In this document: piece by piece, positions 1 to 10,708 of the stretch
How the letters are laid out: every line of letters starts with the position of its first letter
Numbering within the stretch: the stretch's first letter is position 1
Source of the DNA: Zygnema cylindricum
Taxonomy: Eukaryota; Streptophyta; Zygnematophyceae; Zygnematales; Zygnemataceae
Direction: 5' to 3'
Length of the DNA: 62,000 nucleotides
NCBI GenBank assembly: GCA_037447655.1
Contig: JBBHKE010002503.1
Coordinates: 177,102 to 239,101, forward strand
Position numbers and translations under genes: made by a program
The notes under the pieces: generated by a model
Database searches by the model: none
Seen by the model: only the letters and a program-made list of their open reading frames with translations
What the model was told of the DNA's origin: nothing

Positions 1-904
1 CTCTTTATTTTATTATGTTAAGTTTAACCACCCGATCTTACGTGAAAATTCGGTTAAGACTATTCTTTTACAATGTTAAGGTAGTAAAAACAACAGACAC
101 ATTGTTCGGTGTGATGTTTTCAAAGGTGTTTTCTCTATCCTTAGTTTTTTCTTACACTCGGTGTGTCGACGATTCAATACACTTATAATTTTTTCCGATT
201 TTTTGTTGGAACCACCGTTTAAACGAGTAGTTATAACAGGTAATGTTAGTAATCTATTTGTTTGTTATTCATAGTTGCCTTTTAATACTTGTTATTAGTT
301 TTACGTGAAAAAAAAAAAACAAAAAAATTCCAAAATCACTATTATCTATCCCATCTCCACTATATGCCACCAAGGTTGTTTTTTAGCCTTTTTTAATATT
401 CACATAACTTAGCAGCTGTGTGGCTCACATTCTTTTTTGATTCCTATCTCTTTTGTGGAAACTTTTGTAGTGTGGCTTGTTACACAGACAACAAAAATGA
501 TGGAATTGTAACATTTTCTTATCAGAATTGGCTTAAAAGTGCATTCTAGCCCACCAATTTGAATTGTATTATTTTATTTCTCTATTTACTTGAATAAAAC
601 TTGAATTAAACACGTGGAATATGTCTTCATTTTTTGAAGTGATAAAATTTTGGAATGCATATTACACATTATAGGGCCACGCAACTAAATATAATGGTGC
701 GCAACTCTCCCTGCCTCCCGCCCTCCCCCTCCTTCCCTCCTTCTCTATCCCTCTCTCCCTCGAGTTCATAAAGGTACTAATAGTGTGGTTTGTCGTGTTG
801 GATTGGCACGTGAAGCCGGTCCAATACGGGGTAGAATATGGAATATCCATACTTGAAGCCGCCTGTAATAAATAGGTACGGACCCGCCAGTTTTTACATC
901 TACC
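1..904. other. AT-rich stretch without recognisable gene
   Basis: This is A/T-rich sequence with long T and A runs, followed by a short pyrimidine-rich patch at about 705-765. Open frames are short, low in complexity and match nothing I recognise. I see no gene. Confidence 0.6.
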
Positions 905-975
905 TGGTGGCACACCGGCAGTGCGTTCGCAGTTGAAGTGAAAGGTCCCAGATTCGAGCCCTGGCCGGTTCAATT
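905..975 (+). repeat. tRNA-like segment (SINE or tRNA pseudogene)
   Basis: The segment has a D-arm-like block (TGGCACACCGGCAGTGCG) followed by a T-arm with a near-consensus Pol III B box (AGATTCGAGCCC). The spacing is tRNA-like, and a plausible acceptor 3' strand CCGGTTCA follows. No matching 5' acceptor strand lies upstream, so it is not an intact tRNA gene. A tRNA-derived SINE head or a tRNA pseudogene fits best. No oligo-A or oligo-T tail was identified. Confidence 0.45.
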
Positions 976-2475
976 CATAAGTGTGAGGACATGCCGAATC
1001 CCAGAATTGAATTTATCACCACGAGGTAGTGGAGATGGAGGTAGTAGAGGCAGTGGAGATTGTGGAGATAAGAAGGGAAATTGAGGTACACCCAACACTA
1101 GAGCTAATGATATTTTTGCGGTAACAATGAACTAACTCTACATTATATTTTAACATGGCTCGGTAGGGGCTTCTTAAATAGTGTTATCAATAGTGAGTGT
1201 CTGTTAAGAAAATGTTATGAAACTGTTTGCCAAGCTGGAAAAGGAGTCGGTATATCTTTTTTCTTTTTTGGTTTCTTATGTGTAAAATCGAGATGAATAT
1301 TCCATATGTCCTGAATATGGTTGAAGTTTACAACTCTTAGCAAACGTTTCACTTCGTGACAACAAAAAATTGAAAAAAAAAGTTTTTTTCCGGAATGTAT
1401 TGTGAGTTTAATAAAGGTTAGCTCTTATTCATCTTCAAAGAATCGTTTTTTATAGTTTTTTGTTGTGTAGACTAAATGAGTAAGAAATTCCCATTCCTTT
1501 TATTGGACAAATACCTTTTATCTAAGAAAAACCTTTTATTGGAAAAAAAACGTTTATTGGAAAAGACTTATATATTTGAGAAAAAACGTTTTTTTGGAGA
1601 CCACTTTTATTTCTCGTGCGGTAAGTGAATATGTGTTAAAGGTGAGAACTTTTTAGAAACTGATACAATTTCAATAGGATAGAGTCTTAAACTTACTTTA
1701 TTATTAAGTAGGGAAAAATTTAACTGATAGCTTGTAATGTAAAAATATATATATCGCCAGTTTGTAACTGTAAACGTTTCTTGAGGTTTTACATGAATGG
1801 AAATAGAAAAGGTAGATGAGGAAAATTAAAATAGAGAAAGATGGGAAGGAAATGAAAAGAGTGAAAAGAAACGAAGAAGTAAATGTTTAAGAAAAAAAAA
1901 GGATAAATAGGTTTTATGAGACAAACCTGGAATAATTTTTTCTTTTTTTTTTCTTAAAAACTGTGGTTTTTTGTTTGTCCTACGCCAAGTTTCCATATAT
2001 ACGAGATATGCCCTCCTTACTTTTGTCAGTACTTTTAGATGTTTGAGTGTTTTTTTTAATAACTTCTATGATTCTGAATTTTGTCAATCCTCAAAAGAAA
2101 AAGTTGACTTTTATAAAACCTAGGGTTTTATAAATTGACTTTTATAAAATGACTATTATTGACTTTTGTCCTATCTTAAATTTTGAGATTTTCCCGATGT
2201 AGTTATATCCCTCCTAATTGTTTTTTACTTTTCGCGTTTTTGTTTTTTTCTTTTCGCGTTTTTGTTTTTTTCTTTTCGCGTTTTTGTTTTTTTTTTTCAA
2301 TAAGTTCGTCAATTTTAATACTCCGGAGTATGTTGGACACCTTGTCAAAAAAATTGTGAAAAACAAAAAATAAATTACCGGGTAAAACTTTTCCATGCAT
2401 TTAGATTTTCCTTTTTTTAAACACCTAATATACTTGGTCAATGATAAGGTTTATAAAGGTTTATACTTTGTACAC
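976..2475. other. AT-rich intergenic sequence with a small tandem repeat
   Basis: There is no gene. At about 2228-2295 a 22-bp unit built on CTTTTCGCGTTTTTG is repeated three times in tandem. The rest is homopolymer-rich sequence with no readable coding frame. Confidence 0.6.
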
Positions 2476-2800
2476 TACACCGCGAATCGTAATTAGAGTA
2501 ATGAAAAAATTAGAGTACAAAAACAAAAAAAACAATTAGAGTAATGAACGCTAATTTATGTGAAAGAGTTGTTTCAACTATGAAGTTTACTCTAATTTAT
2601 TTAAGTACTCTAATTTGGCATGCTAATCTCCTCTTCTGTAAATAAGGTATTCGTACAAAATTTGGCAAAATGTACACTTTATCGTCACTATGACGTTTGC
2701 ACTACGCGGTTTGTTATAACACATTTACATGATAACGGCCTGTATTAAATCATTATTTATACTTTTTTACTTAATAAAGTACAATTTTGCACGGTCGGAG
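2476..2800. mobile_element. TA-target MITE, truncated on the right by an LTR
   Basis: It starts TA-CACCGCGAATCG followed by ATTAGAGTAATG, the terminal repeat shared with elements at 53,882, 55,828 and 57,262. Its interior (about 2640-2800) is the reverse complement of the interior of the 55,828 element; both contain a GACCGTGCAAA block and an AACGGCCTG/CAGGCCGTT block. The right end is missing because the copia LTR starts at 2801. It is non-coding and non-autonomous. Confidence 0.7.
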
Positions 2801-3814
2801 TGTTGAAATTACTAAATTTAGGAGAGATATTTTCTAGGTCTTAATTGATTAGAATAGCCAAAAGAAAAAGCATAGGTCTACCTCCATCTTCTCTCTCTAG
2901 ACCCCATACTTGTTGTAGTCTTTGAATGAGAAAGAGGGCGGTGGAGCCATGGCTGCCTCAGCTCCATAGGCAGGTCAAAAGAGTGACCTAATTCACTCTC
3001 AACAAAAAGGTTGAGTCCGGCAGGACTCAAACCTCCGACCGGCAAAGCGAGGCGTAGCCGTCAGCTCTTACCGGTCTGTCGTAGTAGTCCGTTATGATAC
3101 ATAGGGTTTGACAACTATTTAAACATAAGCTAGATCATTAATTCAATTAACAAAATAACAAATTTAGGACATAGACACTAGTTGAGTTTTTAGTACGCAT
3201 GAAACAAATGTACCGGACATTTGTTATTTTGAACGGATAGCACTAAAAGTCAGTTTGGATCTTGACGGCCCTCATCATCGCCGAGATCCCGGAATGGCCA
3301 ACTTGGCGGTTTTCGGACGTGACATGACCTGTCGACACATGGCAAGATATCATTAGGAAGCGGGAATCCCGAGGAGCGCGAGGACAAATTTGGAGGAGAC
3401 AGATGTCCACTCCATGGCCTTGTCGTACCCAAGCCGTACAAAAAGTACATCGGCCCTAGTACCTTTCTGTACTGTACAGTCTTCTGATTGATTTGTACAT
3501 CATTGGTTCGTACACCAATAGATAGGGGTTGTGAGAGGGGTTTAGGACTTAGAGGATTGAGGAGGTAGCCGCCTCTCTCCCAACAAGCTTCTATAAATAT
3601 TGGCATCTTTGCCACTTGATAATTAATCGGCTGGTTGGGCGTTTTCAGTGATTTTGTTGCTGTGGACTCACGAGAGTCTAGACTGCATAGGGGTGCAGTC
3701 AGAGTGTCTATTCGCCTGCTTGGGTAGGTGTTGTTCTAGTTGAAAGTGGGTTAGTGAAAAACTATCTAGAGGCTTCCTGAATTTTGCAGTCCAAATAGGG
3801 GACACAGAATTGCA
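2801..3814 (+). mobile_element. Ty1/copia LTR, copy 1 (5' LTR)
   Basis: This LTR of 1,014 bp starts TGTTGAAATT and ends CACAGAATTGCA. It aligns along its length with copies at 5611-6614 and 9179-10187 and with antisense copies at 60.7-61.8 kb and about 11.9-12.2 kb. Shared landmarks include a GCCATGGCTGCC block, an antisense tRNA-like block, and a TATCTAGAGGCTTCCTG block near the end. A primer-binding site and a gag-like reading frame follow, so it acts as the 5' LTR. The five bases before it are CGGAG. I find no matching duplication after copy 2 or copy 3. Confidence 0.85.
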
Positions 3815-3815
3815 A

Positions 3816-3829
3816 GTTATGGGCCCACC
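3816..3829 (+). other. Primer-binding site matching the anticodon arm of tRNA-iMet
   Basis: GTTATGGGCCCACC begins two bases after the LTR. It is the reverse complement of the GGTGGGCCCATAAC stretch of plant initiator tRNA-Met, that is, the anticodon arm and not the 3' CCA end. This is the half-tRNA priming arrangement known for Drosophila copia. The site also sits in a local GGGC-CACCC / GGGTG-CCC stem-loop. The tRNA sequence used for comparison is from memory. Confidence 0.65.
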
Positions 3830-3929
3830 CTTTAGGGTGCCCATATTCAACGGATCTGGGTTCATTTACTGGGAAGCCATGAGGACAAGGGCATTGTGTG
3901 AAAAACGTTACTAGGGTATTGTTATTGGA

Positions 3930-5610
3930 CATGTGAAACGTCCATCTCAGGGAACCCCACAAGGGTTTGGAAGAGTGAGGTTTTCTGCAAGAGCATCTGC
4001 TCCATCTGAGGAGACAGATGAGGAGGACAGCAATGTCCAAAAAAGGGAAAGGAAAGGAGATACCCCTCACTCGTATCGCCACGGCACCCGGAGCGGTGGC
4101 GGTGAAGACCGATGAAAATGATATTCAAATGTGGGAGTACACCAACATAAATGCCAGGCATTTCATTTTGAGGCACCTCACTCAAGCTTTGGCAACCTCT
4201 CATCTTCACATTTTCAAGGCCGAGGAGTTGTGGATGACTTTAGTGGAGATTTATAGAGCTGGTACCATTCAGGAGCTCCAGCTGGTTAAGCAAAGGTTGA
4301 CGAGTTATACTTACAAAGGAGGGAAGATGTTAGACTATTATAATGATCTCTCTTGTCTGTACATAGAGATGGAAAGTACCGAATAGACAGGCACAATGAA
4401 GATGAAAGTTAACACCCTCATCATGAAGTTGCCTGAGGAGTATGAAAATATAGTGTACCGAGTGCAAGAAATAGATGATAGTTCTTTGAAGTGGAACACC
4501 GTGGTCTGAATGATACTCGTGTAGGAGAACACCATTGAGATCTGCGAAGGAGGAAAGAGCGCTCAAGCTCTAGCTGCCAGAACGGACCGGTGGAGGAAGG
4601 ATCCGAAGAAGCCGTACAACAGCTTCAACGAGGATCAATCTCGAGAACCTAGGCCTCTAAAGGGTCTTTGCCATTTCTGCAAAAAACCGGAACACTTAAA
4701 AGCTGATTGCATCAAGCTGTCGGAGCTGAGGCTCCAAGAAAACCGTGGAGGGGGTTCTTCCAAAGGGAAGAAAAAGGCACTTGTGGTTACATGAGTGAAA
4801 GGAGAGACCGATGAGGACGAGTCTTCTGAGGAGGAGGATTGGGAGCTTATCCTTGACGAGAATTTGGAGGAGAAGGAGATTCCTCGGAAATAGAAGTGTG
4901 CTCTTAGAGCCATTCAGGAAGCTCCAGAGGAAGGATGGATCATCGATTCAGGTGCACCCATGCATATGTGCCGTGACAGGCACCACTTCACTAAGCTAAG
5001 AAAGATCTCTACTGTAGAACTAGAGTATGGGGATGGGAGAGTAGTTACCACAGATCTAGTGGGCTCGGTAGATCTAAAAGTTTTAGTGGAGGGTAAGACT
5101 TCTACACTCAACTTTTCAGATGTGTTGTACATTCCTCAGCTGAGTAAAAATCTTGTGTCTACTTCTGTATTAGATGACAAGGAATTTGATACCTTCACTA
5201 GAAAATGAGTCTTTACAGCTAAGTACGGAGATGAAGTCTACTTCACAACAGATAAGGGTAGCGAAAGAATGTTATGGCTTAACCTGAGTAATGAAAAAAA
5301 GAGGGCTTACTATGGTGGTGCCCCGAGCTTGATGATCTGGCATAAGCGGTTGGGGCATGTGCATTTTGATAGGCTAAGGGAAATGAAGAAGCTAGGTGTA
5401 GTAGCAGGCATTCAGTTTGGGGATAATGAAATGATGGATGATTGTAGTGGCTGTGCCCAAGGTAAGGCTCACAGACTCCCCTTTCCCAAAACTGCCGCGT
5501 ATAGAGGTGATAAAGTACTAGATCTCGTCCACACAGATATCTAAGGACCAACAAGAGTACCTTCGGTTGGGGGGAAAAGGTATATGTTGACAATTACTGA
5601 TGATTGGTCC
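3930..5610 (+). pseudogene. Decayed copia gag-protease-integrase region
   Basis: One reading frame runs from about 4018 to 5605 without a frameshift but with six stops (near 4384, 4507, 4792, 4891, 5206 and 5542). It shows, in order: a UBN2/gag-like region; a CCHC zinc knuckle (CHFCKKPEHLKADC, about 4673); an aspartic protease motif (WIIDSGAPMHMC, about 4940); the GAG-pre-integrase HHCC finger (HKRLGHVHF to CSGC); and the start of the integrase core (LVHTDI, then ITDDW). The frame stops at 5610, where LTR copy 2 begins. The rest of integrase and the first part of reverse transcriptase are missing. It is not functional. Confidence 0.85.
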
Positions 5611-6614
5611 TGTTGAAATTATTATTTTTATATGGTATTTTCTAGGTTTGAATTTAGTACAAATAGAAAAAGGTGGACAGCGTGCCTCCGCCTCCTCTCT
5701 CTTCCCACCATACTTATCGTAGTCACTGAGGGATATAGAGGGTGGCTGAGCCATGGCTGTCCTCGCTTAAGCAGGCAGGGCTAAAGAGTGACTTATGTCA
5801 CTGTCAACAAAAGGTTGAGTCCGGCAGGACTCGAACCTCCGATCGGTGGAGCGCGGCTTAGCCGTTAGCTCTAAACCAGTCTGTCGTAGAAGTCCGTTAG
5901 GATACATTAGGTTTGATATTTATTTAAAAAATGTTATGTCTATGAATTCGATTAACGGAATTACAAACGAAAGAACATGGAACCAAGTATTATATAGTGC
6001 GAACATTATTTCGCACGCAAACAAATGAATCGGACATTTGTTTTCGACGGCGGACATTTAATATCGAATGTGATCCGACGGCGTACATCAATGCCGAGAT
6101 CACGGAATGGTCATTTTTGGCGTTTATGGACGTGGCGTGACATGGCGCCACGCGGAGGGATGACATTTGGTCGCAGGAATTTCGACGAACATAAGGACAA
6201 GTAAAAAGTGGACACGCGTCCACCTATTAGCGTTGCCGTACATGGGCCGTACAGAAAGTACATCGGCCATAGTACTTTTTTGTACTCTATAGTGATCTGA
6301 TTGGTTCGTACTTCAACAGATATGGTTTGTGAGAGGGATTTAGGACTTAGAGAAATTTGGTAGAGAGGAACCTCTCTCTCTTTGAGAGTTTGTATAAACT
6401 TGGCATCTTTGCCAACTCATAACTTATCGGCTGGTTGGCCGTTTTTAGTGATTGTTTTTGCTACGGACTCAAAGGAGTCTAGGCTACACAGGGGTGCAGT
6501 CAAATTGTCAGCTTGCCTTTTTGGGCAGCAGTGGTTGTGGCTTAAAGTGGGTTAGTTAAATACTATCTAGAGGCTTCCTGTATTTTGTGGTCCAATGGAG
6601 GACACAGAATTGCA
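5611..6614 (+). mobile_element. Ty1/copia LTR, copy 2, inside the element
   Basis: This LTR of 1,004 bp starts TGTTGAAATT and ends CACAGAATTGCA, like copy 1. It lies between the start of the integrase core and the middle of reverse transcriptase of the same family, replacing what should be well over 1 kb of pol. The five-base flanks differ (GGTCC left, CATAG right). That argues against a simple solo-LTR insertion and for recombination between two nested elements. Confidence 0.8.
5828..5885 (-). repeat. Antisense tRNA-like block with Pol III B box in the LTR
   Basis: Read on the minus strand, the block has a D-arm-like GACTGGTTTAGAGC and, at a tRNA-like distance, a consensus B box GGTTCGAGTCC in a T-arm context. 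The same block lies at the same LTR position in copy 1 (GGTTTGAGTCC), is degenerate in copies 3 and 4, and in the 12-kb remnant has B box GGTTCAAATCC (12,085-12,095) with a perfect CCAGG/CCTGG T-stem. It is always antisense to the element. Confidence 0.55.
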
Positions 6615-7648
6615 CATAGCCCGAAAGGTTTGTGGAGCAAGGGGAGGAGAGCAAGGTATGCCTATTGATCAAATCTTTGTATGGGCTAAAACAGGCGCAC
6701 GGGCAATGGAATAAGAAGCTCGATGAGTTTTTTACAGGTTTGGGATATACTCGGATCAGCTCAGATTGGTCAACTTATTTGTTTGAAGATGAGGAATAAA
6801 TTATTTTCATTGCAATCTATGTTGATAATTTGCTTGTTTTAAGTAAATCTATGGATAAAATTAATAAACTAAAAACGGAACTAAAAGGTGGATTTGAGAT
6901 GAAGGATATGGGGGAGGCAAGATATATCTTGGGAATTCACGTTGAAAGAGACAAGGATCAAAGAATAATTTTCTTAACTTAGAAAGAGGCCATTGGGAAC
7001 ATGCTCCAAAATTTTCAAATGAACAAGGCTAATAGTTGTATAACCTCAATGGAACCAAAGAAAGGAAATAAGGGGAGCTTTGAAGGGGAAGTCATGATTT
7101 TTGATGTTGAACTAGGACCTGAAGAGCAGAAATTCATGGAGACTATTCCTTACAGGCAAGTAGTAGGAAGCTTAATCTACTTTATGAACTGTACCAGACC
7201 TGATTTAACTGCAGCCGTATGAGTGTTGATTCGGAGTCTAAATGCTCCCACTAAAAGCAATTGGGAGGCAGGAAAGAGAGTTCTTAGATATTTGATAGGG
7301 ACTAGAGATCTATGGTTTCATTTGGGTGGGGATAACACTGACATCACCACTTGGAGTGATGCTAGTTAAAGGGATGCTCCTATGACGTGGTGTACGTCTG
7401 GATATGTGTTGTATGTGGGAGATGGTGCATGTTGCTAGAGATGTAAGCAGCAAAAGGTTATTGCTTAGTCCACTATGGAGGTAGAGTATATGGCTTCTTC
7501 CTCTGCTGTAAAAGAATTGATGTGGGTCAAGTCTTTGCTTGGTGAGCTTAGCCATCTTAAGAGTGGTGTGCAAAAAATATTTTGTGATAATCAGGCAGCC
7601 ATTGCTATTGCTGCCAATCCTAAACACTACTTTAAAGCCAAACACATG
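6615..7648 (+). pseudogene. Decayed copia reverse transcriptase-RNase H region
   Basis: The frame resumes in reverse transcriptase: a KSLYGLKQA-type motif (about 6666), then YVDN in place of the catalytic YVDD box (about 6820), a DMGEARYILGI motif, YRQVVGSLIY, and the RNase H blocks TWSDAS, EYMA and DNQAA. Stops interrupt it near 6796, 6979, 7219, 7366, 7435 and 7468. Most could be single C-to-T or G-to-A changes. RNase H is cut at AKHM (about 7648) by an insertion and resumes near 8984. It is not functional. Confidence 0.85.
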
Positions 7649-7649
7649 T

Positions 7650-8983
7650 CATGTCGTATCACATTGCCGCTGTTTAACCGCATTTTAACCGCATTTTAAT
7701 TGCATATAAACGGTCTGTAAAATTCACGCCACACTAATTTGTATTTTGGTATGTTTCAGTGGCGAAAGGACCGTACAAATTGTCATTGACGCCGTGAAAC
7801 CCGCGGACAGATTAGATTATGTACGCGAAGTCGTCAGGCGACGTAAAACCTGCGAACATTTTGAAGTCCGTACGCCTATTCGTTAGGCGCCGAAATTTAC
7901 GCGAACAAGTTTGAGTTTCGTACGTTCGATTGGCGAACTGAAGCGCCAACCTAAAAAAATAGACTAGCGCAAATTCGAACGCTCATCACAACCACAAAGG
8001 ATGCAGAGGAACGGACAATTCAGATTCAATCTGCACACGGCGACGCAATTGGTTAATTTCAAGTCGTGGACCCTTGGAGGTCGCACGCATTCACATGTAG
8101 CGTAGGAAGGGTTTTTATCCGTAGGCTGTAGATTTTGTAATATAAGGCAGACGATCCTCGTCGCCTATTGGCCAGAATCCAAACTAAGCGCAGACAACAA
8201 CATAGAACGCATGTAGTCATAGTAAGGTAGACTCTCAGCTGTAGATTTTGTACTTAGCGAATTTTAGGTGAATTATGTGCTCACAATTTCAAGAGCACAC
8301 GAATTCTTATTTTGGAAGATTTGACCTAAAATTTGAGGATTTTTCTTGTGAAATTGTCAGGATAGTTTAAGTGACTATTTTTCTGGTCATTAAGCGTTCT
8401 CCTGCTTAGCTCTTACTTTCTTTCTCTGTAAACCTGCCCTACAAATTAATCTACGCGGCTCACGCCGAAGCCTTACCGGTTTCCCTTCACTTCTTCTCGC
8501 GTCCTTTCAAGTGGATTGTTTCTCGGTCTTCTTTCTCAGGCTGTTGCTAAACCTTGGATTGTGATTGGACAGTTTTGGGTTTGCTTATGTGGTTTACTGC
8601 GTGATAGTGGATTAGGGTTGGCTTTTCTCGTATGTTTTGTGTGTGATTAAATCTCTTTATCTCAGATTTGCTCGTAGTTTGCTACAGTTTCAGTTTGTGT
8701 GTAGTGATATTGAGTTAAATCTTTATTTATTGAACTCATGTAAGGAATATAAACTGACCAAGGAGCCTAGCAGCTATCTGTTGGCTTAATAGAATAAACG
8801 GAGCCTCCTAGCTTCCTCTCTCACCCTACCTTTATTTTTCTTATGATATGTTTATTTGTTGCTTGCTGCTTGTACATGTTTATTGTCACTTGTTTTTTTA
8901 GATGTTCATGACTTTCTCGCTTATTTGTATATTATTTATCTTGCAACTGATTGTGTTGAATGTTTAACATTCCTTTTGTCACA
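7650..8983. mobile_element. 1.3-kb insertion within the copia RNase H region
   Basis: RNase H reading stops at AKHM (AAACACATG, about 7648) and continues as HMNIRLSFVRE at 8984, so about 1.33 kb is foreign. The flanks share ACACATG on both sides, a likely 7-bp target duplication. The insert ends resemble weak inverted repeats: TGTCGTATCACA at the start, and TGTCGTGCATGTGACA when the end is reverse-complemented. Inside I see no transposase, only GC-richer sequence at 7750-8000 and T-rich sequence afterwards. It is probably a non-autonomous DNA element; the superfamily is unknown. Confidence 0.6.
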
Positions 8984-9178
8984 TGCACGACACACATGAA
9001 CATTAGACTTAGCTTTGTTAGAGAGAGGGTAAAAAACAAAATAATCAGTTTAGAATACAGACCGGATAGTGAAAAGGTAGCATATATGATGACTAAACCT
9101 GTCCCCTCTCATAAATTAATTTTTCTGTAGGGAGAAGTGTGGACTCAAATTAAAAGGTGACTAGAAAATAAGGGGAGT
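8984..9178 (+). pseudogene. 3' end of copia RNase H region with polypurine tract
   Basis: This continues the interrupted RNase H frame (HMNIRLSFVRERV, then ISLEYRPDSEKVAYMMTK, the usual copia C-terminal block). A polypurine tract AATAAGGGGAG (about 9168-9178) ends directly at LTR copy 3. The same tract precedes the antisense LTR near 61.83 kb. Confidence 0.8.
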
Positions 9179-10187
9179 GTAGAAACTAATGGTTTTGTTT
9201 TAGTATTTTCTAGATCTGAAGATTGTAAAATATAAGGCAGAAAGGAAACACTGTCAACCTGCCTCTATCTCCTCTCTCTAGTCCCCACACTTGTCGCAGT
9301 CACTGTAGACTAGAGAGGGAGTTAGAGCCATGTCTGCCTAGGTTGTCCAAAGAGACAGAAAGGCAGATGTTGGCTAAGTTACCAAAAAGGTTTGACGGAT
9401 CCAGGATTTGATCTTGGTACCTGCCGTCGGTCAAAGTAGCCGTTAGCTTTGTCGTATAGTCTAGGGCCAATGCTGAGATATATAGGGTGTGATAATTACT
9501 TAAAAATGTACACTTAGGAAATTACATTTAACTAGATCAACGATTTTTAGAGCATAGATTCAGTTATAGTTCATGTACCGGACGAAACAAATGATACGGA
9601 CATTTGTTTCGACGGCTTGTATTAAAAGTCAAATTCCAATGGGACGGCCATGGTGCGAGCCGACATCGCGGACTGGTCGCTTTCGCGGTTTGCGGTCCCC
9701 GTCACATAGGATGACACGTGGCAGCATCTCATTAACTTGCGGAATCTTAGGGAAGCATCACAACAAGTCCAGATGTGACAGGCGTCACCGTTATGGCCAT
9801 GTTGTACAGTGGCCGTATAGAAAGTACTCCGGCACCTGTACTTTTTGTACTGCACAGTTGTGGGATTGGTGTCGTACTTCAGTAAAAGGGGGTTCATAGA
9901 GGGGTTTAGGACTTAGACATTTTAAAAGTAGTTGCCTCTCTCTCTAAGGGCATCTATATTTATAGGCCATATTTGGCCATTCATAACTTACTGCCCAAGG
10001 GAGCAAATTAAGCCATTCTTTTTGCTGTCGACTCGAGGAGTCTTGTCTTCACAAGGGTGAAGGTGGTCAGAGTTATTGTCTGCCAGGGTGGCAATTATTC
10101 GTGTTGGAACGCAAAGGGGTCAGGGTTATCTTAGGGGCTTCGTGTGAGCTTACCACTCTGAGGACATATGGAGGTCTCAACATTGCA
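9179..10187 (+). mobile_element. Ty1/copia LTR, copy 3 (3' LTR)
   Basis: It begins TGTAGAAACT directly after the polypurine tract and ends near CATTGCA at 10,187. At about 1,009 bp it matches copies 1 and 2 in length and in the order of shared blocks, but it is clearly more diverged from them than they are from each other. The flank after it (AACAT) does not match the CGGAG before copy 1. Therefore 2801-10187 is not one undisturbed insertion. Confidence 0.75.
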
Positions 10188-10517
10188 AACATCATTAAAT
10201 GTCGCGATTTTTCTAGTCATCTACAACCGTCACAAATTACACCAACGTCTAACCGTCACTTTTAAAAGTAAAAAGTTAAATGCATTAGATCAGAATTCTC
10301 CAAAAGTAGTACGGAGAATATTTGCTAAAAAACGAAGTTACAAGACTAAGTATCGGTTACATGGGAAAGTGTCCGAGCACTTTGAAAAGTACAGTACTAC
10401 AGAGAATCTTTGCACAGAAACAAAGTAACAAGACTAAGGGTAAGACCCTATGTACTAATAGCTTAGCAAACTTACTTTGTATTTTAGTGCGGATTCGGCG
10501 GACCCAGCTTTTATGTG
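10188..10517. repeat. Non-coding sequence with a twofold tandem repeat
   Basis: A block at about 10,304-10,350 (AGTAGTACGGAGAATATTTGC, ending ACAAGACTAAG) is repeated at about 10,391-10,437 with a few changes, a period of roughly 87 bp. I see no gene. Confidence 0.5.
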
Positions 10518-10708
10518 TCTCTATGTGTTTACTCGAAATTGTTACTTAACTTTGTGACGATTGTATACGTCGAAAATGCACGTGACGGCTGTCAACGTGT
10601 ACAATCTGTTATGCCACACCGTATTTTTTGAAACTTTTTGAAGCGTCGCAATTCGACGTATACAATCGTCACAAAGTTAAGTAACAATTTCGAGTAAACA
10701 CATAGAGA
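10518..10708. repeat. Perfect 57-bp inverted repeat with 77-nt loop
   Basis: The left arm 10,518-10,574 (begins TCTCTATGTGTTTACTCG) is, by my base-by-base reading, the exact reverse complement of the right arm 10,652-10,708. The 77-nt spacer is not symmetric. A transcript would fold into a 57-bp perfect hairpin, compatible with a young small-RNA precursor or a fold-back insertion. No target duplication and no coding match was found. Confidence 0.85.

Noticed and set aside
2801-10187. One intact, active copia element
   Set aside because: At least twelve stops, a YVDN reverse transcriptase box, a missing part of pol, an RNase H insertion and unmatched flanks rule it out.
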